Assembly (NCBI GenBank): GCA_022008415.1
Contig: JAIRBC010000023.1
Coordinates: 1 to 64,000, forward strand
Length of the DNA: 64,000 bases
Origin: Cerina litoralis
GTDB taxonomy: Bacteria; Bacteroidota; Bacteroidia; Flavobacteriales; Flavobacteriaceae
Reading direction: 5' to 3'
Part shown: positions 18,097 to 27,320 of the stretch, piece after piece
How positions within the stretch are numbered: the first letter of the stretch is position 1
Layout: each line of letters begins with the position of its first letter
Program-made: the position numbers and the translations under genes
The notes under the pieces: generated by a model
The model's input: the letters and a program-made list of their open reading frames with translations, nothing else
Told to the model about the DNA's origin: nothing
Database searches by the model: none

Positions 18097-19158
18097 ATGA
18101 CGGACCTTAAAAGGAGAATAAACGCTTTTACCAAACTTGGGGAATTCTTTGACGAGTTTTACGAATTTGCAAAAAAAGACCCCAAAAATGAGGAAAATCA
18201 GAATCCCTATTTAGAAGAATTCGATAAAAAAATAACCGTGGCCCGGCATAAAAATGGGTGGTTTACAAAAGAAAACTGTCTGTATGGCATTAAAGGCTGG
18301 GCAGAACTGCTTACCCACGAAAATTTGGAGGAATGGTTAGCTCCATATCACATCCAAGAAAGAAGTCCAAAGACGATTGCCTTGGTTATGGCCGGTAACA
18401 TTCCCTTGGTGGGTTTTCACGATTTTTTGGCCGTTGTAATTACCGGGAACAAGGCTTTAATAAAACTATCCTCCAATGATGACATCTTGTTACCTTTTAT
18501 CGCGGCTTTCTTGATCGATGTAGAACCGGGCCTCGGCGATTATATCAGCTTTGCAGGGGGCAGATTAGAAAAATTTGATGCGGTCATTGCAACCGGCAGC
18601 AATAACACCTCCTTGTACTTTGAGCATTATTTTGGAAAAAAACCGAACATAATCCGCAAGAATCGCAATTCAGTTGCAATACTTAAGGGTGATGAGACCG
18701 AAGACCAGCTTCAGGCCTTAGGTGAGGATATTTTTAGGTATTACGGCCTGGGCTGCCGCAGCGTTTCTAAACTTTTTGTTCCAAAAGGATATGATTTTGA
18801 TGCTTTTTACAAAGCGGTCTACAGGTATCGTCCCATTCTTGAACTTGTAAAATACGCCAATAATTACGACTATAACAAAGCGGTATATTTAATGAGTGAG
18901 TTTAAATTTTTGGACAACGGGTTTTTGATGCTAAAGGAGGATCCCAGTTTTGCTTCCCCGATCGCCACTCTCTTTTACGAAACCTATGACAGCACGGATC
19001 AACTGCACAATGTCTTAAGGGCAGATGCCGATAAATTACAGTGCATTGTCGGGTCTGGCGTTTGGAAGGATGAAATTTCTTTTGGACAAACCCAAAGACC
19101 AATGCTGTCCGATTACGCCGATGGCGTGGATACCGTAGAATTTTTGTTAAACAATTGA
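18097..19158 (+). CDS. Acyl-CoA reductase, LuxC-like
   Basis: A 353-residue protein of the acyl-CoA reductase family (PF05893, LuxC-related, aldehyde dehydrogenase fold). It has the family's MAGNIPLVGFHDFLAV segment near 108 and GLGCRSVSKLFVP, whose cysteine near 227 is the likely thioester-forming residue. It lacks the LuxD/LuxE partners of bioluminescence operons. In Flavobacteriaceae this gene is found next to ferredoxin, serC and serA; its metabolic role there is not established. The 3' spacer to serC contains an inverted pair of octad arrays. Confidence 0.85.
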   Translation: MTDLKRRINAFTKLGEFFDEFYEFAKKDPKNEENQNPYLEEFDKKITVARHKNGWFTKENCLYGIKGWAELLTHENLEEWLAPYHIQERSPKTIALVMAGNIPLVGFHDFLAVVITGNKALIKLSSNDDILLPFIAAFLIDVEPGLGDYISFAGGRLEKFDAVIATGSNNTSLYFEHYFGKKPNIIRKNRNSVAILKGDETEDQLQALGEDIFRYYGLGCRSVSKLFVPKGYDFDAFYKAVYRYRPILELVKYANNYDYNKAVYLMSEFKFLDNGFLMLKEDPSFASPIATLFYETYDSTDQLHNVLRADADKLQCIVGSGVWKDEISFGQTQRPMLSDYADGVDTVEFLLNN

Positions 19159-19199
19159 CCATTAAATGATATTGGATTCCCATAATTTTATGACCTTTG

Positions 19200-19314
19200 G
19201 GGTTATTTATAAACAGTTATTGAGCTATTGGGTTACTATGTTATTAAGACGGTGTGCAAGAATAATTCAACGATAATTAACCTTATTATCAGTAACCCGA
19301 TAACTCTTAACTAA
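19200..19314. repeat. Inverted pair of octad arrays, luxC-like/serC spacer
   Basis: The left array (19200-19247) runs in 8-bp steps with words such as GTTATTGA and GTTATTAA. The right array (19275-19314) runs in 8-bp steps with AGTAACCC and GATAACTC. The 16-mer at 19222-19237 pairs with 19291-19306 at 14 of 16 positions in inverted orientation, so a long hairpin with a 53-nt loop is possible in the transcript. Confidence 0.8.
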
Positions 19315-19383
19315 TTGCCAGCCCGAGTATGATTAAAATATTTTTCCGGGTTAAAATTAAAATTTCAAGTAACATATAGAACC

Positions 19384-20448
19384 ATGAAAAAACACAACTT
19401 TAGCGCAGGACCCTGCATTTTACCTCCACAAGTGATGCAGCTCGCTGCCGAGGCCGTCCTAGATTATAATGGGCTAGGCCTTTCCATTATTGAAATTTCA
19501 CACCGAAGTAAGGATTTTGTGGAGGTAATGGAAAAGGCCAGGACCCTTGCCTTGGAACTCTTGGGCCTGGAAAATAAAGGATATACCGCACTATTTCTTC
19601 AGGGAGGGGCAAGCACGCAGTTTTTAATGACGGCCTACAACCTACTTGAAAAAAAGGCTGGTTACATAAATACGGGTACGTGGAGCAGCAAGGCGATCAA
19701 AGAGGCCAAATTGTTTGGGGAGGTAATCGATGTGGCGTCTTCCCAAGACCAGAATTTCAATTACATCCCTAAGGGGTTTAGCGTACCGAAAGGCTTGGAT
19801 TATCTGCACTTTACCTCTAATAACACCATTTTTGGAACCCAATTTAATGAATTTCCAAATACAGACTGTCCGTTAGTTTGCGATATGAGTTCGGATATTT
19901 TCTCGCGACAAATGGATTTTTCCAAATTTGACCTGATCTATGCGGGAGCTCAAAAAAATATGGGCCCTGCCGGAACAACTTTGGTAGTGGTCAAGGATGA
20001 CATCCTTGGTAAGGTCTCCAGAAGGATCCCATCCATGTTGGATTATCAGGTACATATAGACAAGGACAGCATGTACAATACGCCATCGGTTTTTCCGGTA
20101 TATGTTTCCATGCTTACCCTGGAATGGTTAAAAAAATTGGGGGGTATCGAAACCATTGAAGAAATAAATGAGAAAAAGGCACGGTTGATCTATTCCGAGA
20201 TAGACCTCAATCCTTTGTTTACAGGGTTTGCCGAAAAAGAGGATCGATCTAACATGAATGCGACCTTTAACCTCACTGATGAGAAATTAAAGACCACGTT
20301 CGACACTATGTGCAAGGAAGCCGGTATTATCGGTATTAACGGCCACCGATCGGTTGGCGGTTATCGTGCCTCCATGTACAACGCCCTACCCTTAGAGAGC
20401 GTGGGAGTTTTAGTGGATATAATGGATGAATTGGAACGAAAGGGATAA
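19384..20448 (+). CDS. serC: Phosphoserine aminotransferase
   Basis: SerC converts 3-phosphohydroxypyruvate to phosphoserine (and serves vitamin B6 synthesis in some bacteria) with PLP as cofactor. The 354-residue product opens with the family's HNFSAGPCILPP and contains LQGGASTQF and the PLP-lysine motif YAGAQKNMGPAG near 190. It ends with the substrate-binding GHRSVGGYRASMYNA. Length is normal. It is followed by serA, which makes the preceding step, after a 189-bp spacer that holds heptad and octad arrays. Confidence 0.97.
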   Translation: MKKHNFSAGPCILPPQVMQLAAEAVLDYNGLGLSIIEISHRSKDFVEVMEKARTLALELLGLENKGYTALFLQGGASTQFLMTAYNLLEKKAGYINTGTWSSKAIKEAKLFGEVIDVASSQDQNFNYIPKGFSVPKGLDYLHFTSNNTIFGTQFNEFPNTDCPLVCDMSSDIFSRQMDFSKFDLIYAGAQKNMGPAGTTLVVVKDDILGKVSRRIPSMLDYQVHIDKDSMYNTPSVFPVYVSMLTLEWLKKLGGIETIEEINEKKARLIYSEIDLNPLFTGFAEKEDRSNMNATFNLTDEKLKTTFDTMCKEAGIIGINGHRSVGGYRASMYNALPLESVGVLVDIMDELERKG

Positions 20449-20462
20449 GTAGCAAAGCTGGC

Positions 20463-20637
20463 GGTTATTGGTTAATAATTTATGGTTATTATGTTCCTTG
20501 TGGGAGGTTAAACGCCCGTACAAAAAAGTGGCGTATTAAATTAACATGACATACGAATAACTATTCCCTATTAACGATTATCTATTATCTATTAACCAAA
20601 CAACCCAGTAACCAAATAACCCAATAACTATTAATAA
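20463..20637. repeat. Heptad/octad arrays abutting the serA start codon
   Basis: The left array (20463-20490) has 7-bp units such as GGTTATT and GGTTAAT. The right array begins with six heptads (20556-20597; ATTATCT twice, ATTAACC). It then switches without a gap to five octads (20598-20637; for example CAGTAACC and AAATAACC) that end exactly at the serA ATG. Words in the two arrays are reverse complements of each other (GGTTATT against AATAACC). A ribosome-binding site, if any, is inside the repeat. Confidence 0.85.
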
Positions 20638-21588
20638 ATGAGAATCTTAGCAAATGACGGCATTTCCGAAAACGGAAAAATAACTCTTGAGAAAGAAGGT
20701 TTCGAAGTCCTGACCATCCATGTAGCACAAGATCAATTGGCCGAATTTATCAACCAAAACAAAGTATCGGTCCTATTGGTACGCAGTGCCACCAAAGTAA
20801 GACAGGAACTCATTGATGCCTGTCCTGCCCTAAAGATCATCGGCCGAGGTGGGGTCGGGTTGGATAACATTGATGTGACGTATGCCAAAAGCAAAGGAAT
20901 ACAAGTTATCAACACCCCGGCCGCTTCGTCCGATTCGGTGGCCGAACTGGTCTTCGCACATCTGTTCGGTGGAGTCCGTTTTCTACACGATGCCAATCGC
21001 AACATGCCATTGGAAGGGGATAGTAAATTTTCCCAACTAAAGAAGACCTATGCCAATGGTACGGAACTTAGGGGGAAGACCTTGGGGATTATCGGATTTG
21101 GAAAAATAGGTCAGGCCACAGCCAAAATCGCATTGGGAATCGGGATGCGCGTAGTTTTTTACGACCCAAAGATCCAGGAGATCCAAATAAGGATTCCATT
21201 TTTTGATGGTCAAAGCGTTGCCTTTAACCTTACAAGTACTTCCAAAGAAAAATTATTGAAAACATCGGATTTCATCACCTTGCACGTACCTTCCCTAAAA
21301 CCTTATATCATTGGAAAAAGCGAGTTCTCCCTTATGAAAAACGGAGTTGGTATTGTCAATGCCGCCAGAGGTGAAGTGATGGATGAGGTGGCCCTCGTTG
21401 ATGCCCTGGAAAGCGGTAAGGTTTCTTTTGCCGGACTAGACGTTTACGAATCCGAGCCTACCCCCGAAATAAAAATCCTGATGCACCCGAACATTTCTTT
21501 GACCCCCCATATTGGCGGCTCAACAAACGATGCGCAAAACCGGATAGGGGAAGAATTGGCAAACCAGATCATCGCATTATTAAAATAA
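20638..21588 (+). CDS. serA: D-3-phosphoglycerate dehydrogenase, short form
   Basis: A 316-residue D-2-hydroxyacid dehydrogenase, most likely the first enzyme of serine synthesis given its position after serC. It has the NAD-binding GIIGFGKIGQ motif near 150, the catalytic-region NAARGEVMDE with its arginine, and LTPHIGGST with the catalytic histidine. It lacks the C-terminal ACT or intervening domains of long SerA forms, so serine feedback through ACT is not expected. The start is fixed by the conserved N terminus MRILANDGI. Confidence 0.92.
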   Translation: MRILANDGISENGKITLEKEGFEVLTIHVAQDQLAEFINQNKVSVLLVRSATKVRQELIDACPALKIIGRGGVGLDNIDVTYAKSKGIQVINTPAASSDSVAELVFAHLFGGVRFLHDANRNMPLEGDSKFSQLKKTYANGTELRGKTLGIIGFGKIGQATAKIALGIGMRVVFYDPKIQEIQIRIPFFDGQSVAFNLTSTSKEKLLKTSDFITLHVPSLKPYIIGKSEFSLMKNGVGIVNAARGEVMDEVALVDALESGKVSFAGLDVYESEPTPEIKILMHPNISLTPHIGGSTNDAQNRIGEELANQIIALLK

Positions 21589-21590
21589 GG

Positions 21591-21608
21591 AACTCCACTT
21601 GAGTTTTT
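21591..21608 (+). terminator. Weak candidate terminator after serA
   Basis: AACTC (21591-21595) and GAGTT (21601-21605) form a 5-bp stem with a 5-nt loop directly after the stop codon, followed by a T-rich stretch. The stem is short, so termination may be partial. Confidence 0.4.
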
Positions 21609-21741
21609 ATTTTACGCCATCCCAAAACTCCGGGACTCGGTTCCACCCTAAAACTCCCGACCGAACAACATCATTATTGCAAAAAAACGTCAACTTTATA
21701 GAATATTTTGTAATTTGATCTGAATTTAAAAATCAAAGAAC

Positions 21742-22377
21742 ATGCCTGGATTATTGGATCTATTGGACAGCCCTGTGGGCAAACAACTAATTAGTGGTGT
21801 AGCGGGACAGACCGGACAGCCGGAAAACAAAACTGCTGATGCTTTGAGCATGGCAATGCCCCTGTTATTAGGCGCTATGAAAAAAAATGTAACCTCCTCT
21901 CCCCAAGGTGCGGAAGGATTGATGAACGCCTTGTCCTCCAAACATGATGGAAGTATTTTGGACAATTTAGAAGGGCTGTTCTCTGGGGGTGTCGATCAAT
22001 CCGTCATGGATGATGGAGCCGGAATTTTGGGACATGTTTTTGGTAACAAACAGTCCAACGTTGAAAATGCATTGAGCCAAAAATCGGGCCTGGATACAGT
22101 TGCCATTGCCAATATTCTCAAAATAGCCGCTCCCTTGGTCATGGGGTATCTAGCTAAACAAAAGGCACAGAGCAATGTGAAAGATGCCAATGGTCTCGGC
22201 AGCCTACTCGGAAGTACCCTAGGGGGGCAACCACAACAAACACAAAGCCTGCTTACCAGTCTACTAGACGCAGACGGAGACGGCAGTGTATTGGATGACG
22301 TGGCCGGTATGGTCATGGGAACCTCGCAAAAGAAAAGCGGATTAGGCGGAATGTTGGGAGGCCTATTTGGAAAATAG
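21742..22377 (+). CDS. DUF937 domain-containing protein
   Basis: A 211-residue protein of the DUF937 family. It is glycine-, alanine- and leucine-rich, with repeated helical segments (PLLLGAMKKN, AAPLVMGYLAKQ) and a C-terminal DADGDGSVLDDVAG stretch that looks like a single EF-hand-type or dockerin-like calcium loop. It ends in a glycine-rich tail GLGGMLGGLFGK. There is no signal peptide and the function is unknown. It is a monocistronic unit closed by a good terminator at 22412-22442. Confidence 0.85.
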   Translation: MPGLLDLLDSPVGKQLISGVAGQTGQPENKTADALSMAMPLLLGAMKKNVTSSPQGAEGLMNALSSKHDGSILDNLEGLFSGGVDQSVMDDGAGILGHVFGNKQSNVENALSQKSGLDTVAIANILKIAAPLVMGYLAKQKAQSNVKDANGLGSLLGSTLGGQPQQTQSLLTSLLDADGDGSVLDDVAGMVMGTSQKKSGLGGMLGGLFGK

Positions 22378-22411
22378 AATAGGCGACATCATATTTACAA
22401 TAATTTTAACC

Positions 22412-22442
22412 AAAACCATCGGCCAAAGCTGGTGGTTTTTTT
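22412..22442 (+). terminator. Rho-independent terminator after DUF937 gene
   Basis: AAACCATCGGC (22413-22423) pairs with GCTGGTGGTTT (22428-22438) over 11 bp with two G-U wobbles and a CAAA loop. Seven T residues at 22436-22442 follow. Confidence 0.85.
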
Positions 22443-22492
22443 GTATCTTTTATTGCACTAGCCCAGATTAGTATGGGTCAATAATTTAGGAA

Positions 22493-22510
22493 GGTAGGTA
22501 TATATCTACC
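22493..22510. promoter_or_regulatory. Near-perfect 18-bp palindrome upstream of DUF6146-like gene
   Basis: GGTAGGTATATATCTACC has one mismatched pair. It lies 16 bp before the start codon at 22527, where it could be an operator or a leader hairpin. No regulator is identified. Confidence 0.35.
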
Positions 22511-22526
22511 ACTTTATCATATCAAA

Positions 22527-22985
22527 ATGAAAGGATTGCTTTTTAAAATTGGGGTTTTATCCGTTTTCCTGGCTTTAGTGATTGGAAGCTGTAAGGGAAC
22601 ACAGGACACTGTACATATTAGCGATCAAGAAAAAATGGCATTCCAACAAAATGTTGGTGATACGGTCAAAATTGTCAATGACAGTACCGAGTACGAGATT
22701 ATTATCATAGATCCAGGGTTCGATCTTTGGTTGCGGAGCATCGCCAAACCCGAATGGTACTATACCCAATCCTATATGGAAAACCGCAACAGGATTTATG
22801 TTGCGGAGTGGAACTATAGGGTTACGCAGCCCCAGCGCTATGATTCCAATTTATACGAGATGCAGATAAATTACAATCCGAATATCGATTACGGCTTAGA
22901 GGTTAACTACAAACTCTATTATTACTTCATCTACTTTCAACGGAAATATAACCAACGTTTGGGACCTTTTGTTCCTAGAGTGTAA
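22527..22985 (+). CDS. DUF6146-like lipoprotein
   Basis: A 152-residue protein with a lipoprotein signal (cysteine near residue 23, IGSCKGT) and an aromatic-rich mature domain. I believe it belongs to the small Bacteroidota family DUF6146, in which the motif around WYYTQSYMENRNRIYVAEWN is conserved. The function is unknown. It precedes another small protein gene and a TonB receptor on the same strand, but the gaps are larger than in a tight operon. Confidence 0.7.
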   Translation: MKGLLFKIGVLSVFLALVIGSCKGTQDTVHISDQEKMAFQQNVGDTVKIVNDSTEYEIIIIDPGFDLWLRSIAKPEWYYTQSYMENRNRIYVAEWNYRVTQPQRYDSNLYEMQINYNPNIDYGLEVNYKLYYYFIYFQRKYNQRLGPFVPRV

Positions 22986-23025
22986 TTGGCGGATAGTTCG
23001 ATATCTATCTTTGGCAATTATTTGT

Positions 23026-23033
23026 TAATTTTG
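23026..23033 (+). promoter_or_regulatory. Candidate -7 element upstream of DUF6787-like gene
   Basis: TAATTTTG matches TAnnTTTG 20 bp before the start codon; a second match, TATCTTTG, lies at 23006-23013. No clear -33 TTTG accompanies either. Confidence 0.35.
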
Positions 23034-23053
23034 CACCAATTATACCCCCGTCC

Positions 23054-23422
23054 ATGAAGAAATTAAAACAGCGTTGGGGATTGGATTCCAATTTTCAAAT
23101 CTTCATAATTCTTGTTGTATTTGCGTTAACCGGGTCTAGCTCGGTAAAGTTGGCACGCCCAATTTTGGATTTTTTTGGTTTTACCAGAACTCTTTTTCCT
23201 GAGGATTGGCACTATGGTTTCCTTTATTGGACCATCAGAATCCTAATCATATTCCCGCTCTACCAAGTACTACTGATAGCCTTTGGTTGGATTTTTGGCC
23301 AATTCCGGTTTTTTTGGGCTTTTGAGAAAAAGATGATGGAACGTATGGGTCTCGGGTTTCTCTATAAACTATTTATCCTTTTCTTAACACCTTCCCTCCC
23401 CTCTATTTGGCTAACTTTGTAG
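23054..23422 (+). CDS. Small membrane protein, DUF6787-like
   Basis: A 122-residue protein with two or three membrane segments (about 15-33, 58-82, 100-118). The start MKKLKQRWGLDSNFQ resembles a small Bacteroidota family I know as DUF6787. It ends 21 bp before the TonB receptor and is probably co-transcribed with it. No catalytic motif is visible. Confidence 0.65.
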   Translation: MKKLKQRWGLDSNFQIFIILVVFALTGSSSVKLARPILDFFGFTRTLFPEDWHYGFLYWTIRILIIFPLYQVLLIAFGWIFGQFRFFWAFEKKMMERMGLGFLYKLFILFLTPSLPSIWLTL

Positions 23423-23443
23423 GATAATCTCCAATTAAAATTC

Positions 23444-25663
23444 ATGCAAAGAATCCTATTTTTTATTTCTTTATTTGCAATCTCCCATCTTTCGTATTCC
23501 CAAAACAGTTTGTCCGGTACCATTAAGGCGACGGACGACCACGCTCCCTTGGAAGGAGTGTCCGTTTATTTTCCAAAACTAGAAAAAGGGGGAGTGACGG
23601 ACGCCAATGGGATTTTTTATATCAAGAATATTCCTTTGGGAAATTATCAAATTGTAGCTTCCTATATCGGTTTCCAGACGATCTCCAAATCGATTGTCAT
23701 AGACAAGGGGGACAATAAACTGAATTTTGACCTTGCCCCCAGCGCCATAGAAATGGACGAGGTGATCGTTTCTACCCCCTTCCACAAGTTGCAAAGAGAT
23801 AACGTAATGAAGGTAGAACATGTAAAAGTGGCGCAATTGAAAGCAGCCGGCAATATGACCCTGGCCCAAGGGATTACCGACATTCCAGGGGTTTCCAGTG
23901 TATCCACGGGGATGGGAATTGGCAAACCAGTTATTCGCGGGCTCAGTTCAAACCGGGTCCTTGTTTACACCCAAGGAGTTCGGTTGGAAAATCAACAGTT
24001 CGGTGACGAACACGGACTTGGACTTAGCGATGCAGGAATAGAAAGCGTAGAAGTAATCAAGGGGCCTGCATCCCTGCTCTACGGCTCCGATGCCATGGGA
24101 GGAGTCCTCTATCTTAACCCGGAAAAGTTTGCTTTATCAAATACCACCAAAGGGGATATAAACCTGGATTATTATTCCAATACCGATGGTTTAAGTGGTA
24201 ATGTGGGATTTAAAACTTCATTGGACAAGTTCAAATTTCTTGTGAGGGCAAGCGGGGATTCGCATGTAGATTATAAAACGGGGGACAATGACCGGGTTAC
24301 AAATTCGCGGTTCGGGGAATATGACATTAAGACAGGGATAGGATACCAAACTACCGACCTGAAGAGTGAAATTCGGTACAATTACAACAAGTCCGTTCTA
24401 GGAATCCCCGATTCCATTGGGGAGCAGACAACAAGGAGAAGTCCAGATTTACCATTTCAGCCCATTGAGAACCATATTCTAAGTTCCAAGACCAACATCT
24501 TTTTTGAAAACTCCAGTTTAGAGGCCACGTTGGGATACACCTTTAACAACCGTAAGGAGCTGGAAGATTCCAAGGATGAACCTGCGTTGCACATGAATTT
24601 GGCCACTTTTAGCTACAACCTGCAATATCATATGTCCAAATGGGGCCGTTGGGAGACCATTGCCGCAATTCAGGGAATGCACCAAAACAATAAAAACTAT
24701 GGGGAAGAGCTTTTAATACCCGATGCCACGACCAATGACATTGGAGCCATGGCGACCTCCCATTTACATTTGAGCGAAAAAAACGACCTTCAATTTGGAC
24801 TTAGGTACGACCATCGGGGAATAAGTGCAGGACCCAATGGGGAAATAGGTTCTGAAAATTATATTTCGGAGCTGAACAGGAACTTTAACAGTTTCAACGC
24901 TGCGGCGGGCTATAAAATAGATATTACCCAAAAACTGTTGGCACGGATTAACCTCGCTACCGGCTTTAGAGCCCCAAATTTAGCCGAACTTACCAGCAAT
25001 GGGGTGCACGAAGGTACCAATAGGTTCGAAATTGGTAATCCAGATTTAACCAATGAGCGGAACCTACAGACCGACATTTCCCTAGAATATAAGAATCAGC
25101 ATATAGAGTGGTATATAAACGGCTTTTACAACAAGATCAATGACTATATATATTTACAGCCCAACGGGGATAATGTAGAGAATACCCCTGTTTATGTTTA
25201 CAATCAACAAAATGCCAATTTGTATGGCGGGGAATTGGGTTTTCACCTACATCCCCATCCGCTCGACTGGCTTCATTGGGAAAGCAATTTCCAAACCGTG
25301 ATGGGAAAATTAACCGATGGGGATTACCTTCCGTTGATTCCCGCCAATAACATTTCCAATACCCTCCGAGTAGAATTTGACAACCGCGATAAAAGTTTAG
25401 AAAGTTGTTATGCCTTTGCAACGTTCCATACGACCTTTGCCCAGCGCCACGTCGGAAATTTTGAAACCAAATCCAATGGATATAATTTATTGAATATTGG
25501 TTTAGGCGGATCCCTTGACATTTACAAACAGCCGATAGATATTCATCTAAGCGGCAACAATCTCCTTAATACCACTTACATTTCGCATCTGTCCCGTTTA
25601 AAAAGCGATGGCATACCCAATATAGGAAGGAATATAAATCTAGGGGTTTCCATACCTTTGTAA
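23444..25663 (+). CDS. TonB-dependent receptor with carboxypeptidase-like N domain
   Basis: A 739-residue outer-membrane receptor. A signal peptide (about 1-19) is followed by a carboxypeptidase-regulatory-like domain (20-105), a plug with VIRGLSSNRVLVYTQGVRLE and VEVIKGPASLLYGSDAMGG, and a barrel ending NLGVSIPL. The plug contains GDEHGL and the barrel has a histidine-rich loop (HLHPHPLDWLHW), reminiscent of zinc- or heme-type receptors. That substrate guess is weak. No STN domain and no SusD or DUF4249 partner is present, unlike the receptor at 8614. Confidence 0.9.
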   Translation: MQRILFFISLFAISHLSYSQNSLSGTIKATDDHAPLEGVSVYFPKLEKGGVTDANGIFYIKNIPLGNYQIVASYIGFQTISKSIVIDKGDNKLNFDLAPSAIEMDEVIVSTPFHKLQRDNVMKVEHVKVAQLKAAGNMTLAQGITDIPGVSSVSTGMGIGKPVIRGLSSNRVLVYTQGVRLENQQFGDEHGLGLSDAGIESVEVIKGPASLLYGSDAMGGVLYLNPEKFALSNTTKGDINLDYYSNTDGLSGNVGFKTSLDKFKFLVRASGDSHVDYKTGDNDRVTNSRFGEYDIKTGIGYQTTDLKSEIRYNYNKSVLGIPDSIGEQTTRRSPDLPFQPIENHILSSKTNIFFENSSLEATLGYTFNNRKELEDSKDEPALHMNLATFSYNLQYHMSKWGRWETIAAIQGMHQNNKNYGEELLIPDATTNDIGAMATSHLHLSEKNDLQFGLRYDHRGISAGPNGEIGSENYISELNRNFNSFNAAAGYKIDITQKLLARINLATGFRAPNLAELTSNGVHEGTNRFEIGNPDLTNERNLQTDISLEYKNQHIEWYINGFYNKINDYIYLQPNGDNVENTPVYVYNQQNANLYGGELGFHLHPHPLDWLHWESNFQTVMGKLTDGDYLPLIPANNISNTLRVEFDNRDKSLESCYAFATFHTTFAQRHVGNFETKSNGYNLLNIGLGGSLDIYKQPIDIHLSGNNLLNTTYISHLSRLKSDGIPNIGRNINLGVSIPL

Positions 25664-25706
25664 TTTCAAAGTAATGATTATTTTGGCACAAACCGCCGGG
25701 CGTAGT

Positions 25707-26582
25707 TTACTTTCTACCGTACTTTCCAAAGCCATAGACCGATTGTTTCCAAAAGGTTTTTGGAATCTCCTCATCGCCTTCAAAACCCAGCTCTATTTTT
25801 CCGCTGTCCTCTGGGATATAAGTGGTTCTAAATATATAGTCCCAAATACTTAGACTAATACCAAAATTTACGCCGTATTTACCTTCAGGTAGCACGTATG
25901 CGTGATGGTACAGGTGCATCACGGGGTTGTTGAAGATATATTTGAGCGGACCATAGGTAATCTTAATGTTGGAATGGTTAAAATGGCCAATCGCAATGGC
26001 AACAAAGTGCACAATGTAGGCCTGCCCCGGTTCAAAACCACCCAACAGCATCAGGCCAAAAACCTTGAGGGGCTTATAAAGCACATTTTCCATCCAATGG
26101 TAACGCATATGGGCTGCAAAACCCATTTCCTTTACGCTGTGGTGAATTTTGTGAAACTGCCATAGCACCTTGAATTTATGTAATAGAATGTGGGTAAACC
26201 ACTGGACAAAATCGAGTACCACAAAGAAAATAACCAATTGGGCCCACATGGGAAACGCAGACAAATCTACGACTTGAAAACTCTGCATGGTTAGGCCCAG
26301 ATCGGCAAAAAACAATTCTAGGATTTTGTAGAAACCACTAATTATAATGGCGAAAACAACAAAATTAAAGAACATATAAAAAGCATCCAACCAAAAATCC
26401 TTTCGGAAGATAGCCTGTTCCTTTCTCCAAGGAAAAACGATCTCCAATCCCCAAATCACCAGTGAGATCAGTACGATACCCCAAAAGAAATTGGTATACC
26501 ACGGCACCTCAAAAAGCATGGACTTCCACGTCCAATTCAAGGTGCCCATAAAAGCTTTTACAAACGCATCGATATACTCCAT
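25707..26582 (-). CDS. Sterol desaturase/fatty acid hydroxylase family membrane protein
   Basis: A 291-residue integral membrane di-iron protein of the fatty acid hydroxylase superfamily. Four membrane spans are visible. The histidine clusters are HILLH, HKIHH and, after a long spacer, HLYHH, as required for the di-iron centre. Family members hydroxylate or desaturate lipids, with the bacterial substrates mostly unknown. It lies downstream of the sulfite dehydrogenase genes on the same strand, but 213 bp apart. Confidence 0.88.
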   Translation of the reverse strand: MEYIDAFVKAFMGTLNWTWKSMLFEVPWYTNFFWGIVLISLVIWGLEIVFPWRKEQAIFRKDFWLDAFYMFFNFVVFAIIISGFYKILELFFADLGLTMQSFQVVDLSAFPMWAQLVIFFVVLDFVQWFTHILLHKFKVLWQFHKIHHSVKEMGFAAHMRYHWMENVLYKPLKVFGLMLLGGFEPGQAYIVHFVAIAIGHFNHSNIKITYGPLKYIFNNPVMHLYHHAYVLPEGKYGVNFGISLSIWDYIFRTTYIPEDSGKIELGFEGDEEIPKTFWKQSVYGFGKYGRK

Positions 26583-26795
26583 TATTCCTTTTCGTAAAAT
26601 TCAACTGGTTAGGTCGAATAATTGATTCGAACCTTACTAAAAGTATCATTCGGGGCAAACATCCCTCGCCTTGAAGTGAAGCTTTTTGTTTGATTTGCAC
26701 TCCGCCTTACGCCATGGGCCGTACGCAAGTAAAAAGCGTATAGCGTGACCGGTCTACCTTGCTTTAGCCGACCATCGGTAGAAATTCTAAGCACC
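26583..26795. other. Non-coding spacer with G+C-richer block
   Basis: Between the cytochrome c stop and the desaturase start, roughly 26690-26780 is richer in G+C than the other spacers and contains several CG-rich words (TACGC, GCGTA). No open reading frame there is convincing, and I cannot assign a repeat family. It could be a decayed gene or leader. Confidence 0.3.
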
Positions 26796-27260
26796 CTACT
26801 TTAATTTATACCATTCAATATTTGTCAATGGTTCTCTTCGCCCTTTGTTTGCCGGCGCATAATTCTTCGCGAGGTAATCTAAAATAATGGGTTCATTGTC
26901 CCCCAATGGCCATAGGTTCTGTGTTTCCTGCATCCACCGAATACTGGCCAACCAACCGTCCCTTGTCATTCTGTTCTGGGTAACCATTTTGGCGGAATGG
27001 CAGGGCGTACAATTCTGAATCGTCTCCGACATGCCCGTATCTACTATAAACCCTGTCGTTTTATCAATTTCCCTCCCTTTTGCGTCAGAATCGGTCGGAC
27101 TGGTTTGAGCCTCAATAGCTGGTAGATCATCATCGGAAACATGCGGACCGGAATCCTGGTCCATGAAGTACAAGGTGGCCATGCCTATCATTATGATCAA
27201 GACTATCATAAGGCCAAAAATCATAATTCTCTTATTCCTGTTTGCGCTCTGATCCTTCAT
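26796..27260 (-). CDS. Membrane-anchored monoheme cytochrome c (sulfite dehydrogenase subunit)
   Basis: A 154-residue protein with an N-terminal membrane anchor (about 11-33) and a single heme-binding motif CTPCH at 84-88 in the periplasmic domain. The likely axial methionine is in a region such as RWMQETQNLW. It follows the molybdopterin sulfite dehydrogenase gene by 109 bp on the same strand. By analogy with SorA/SorB, it would take electrons from sulfite oxidation and pass them to the respiratory chain. The pairing is inferred from adjacency and family knowledge. Confidence 0.85.
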   Translation of the reverse strand: MKDQSANRNKRIMIFGLMIVLIIMIGMATLYFMDQDSGPHVSDDDLPAIEAQTSPTDSDAKGREIDKTTGFIVDTGMSETIQNCTPCHSAKMVTQNRMTRDGWLASIRWMQETQNLWPLGDNEPIILDYLAKNYAPANKGRREPLTNIEWYKLK

Positions 27261-27320
27261 TGGTAATGATTATAAAATGAAACAATGGTTGTGTTGGTTA
27301 TTGGCATGATAATTTATTTA

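Noticed and set aside
18097-19158. Bioluminescence (lux) operon
   Set aside because: Only a LuxC-like reductase is present; luxA, luxB, luxD and luxE are absent.
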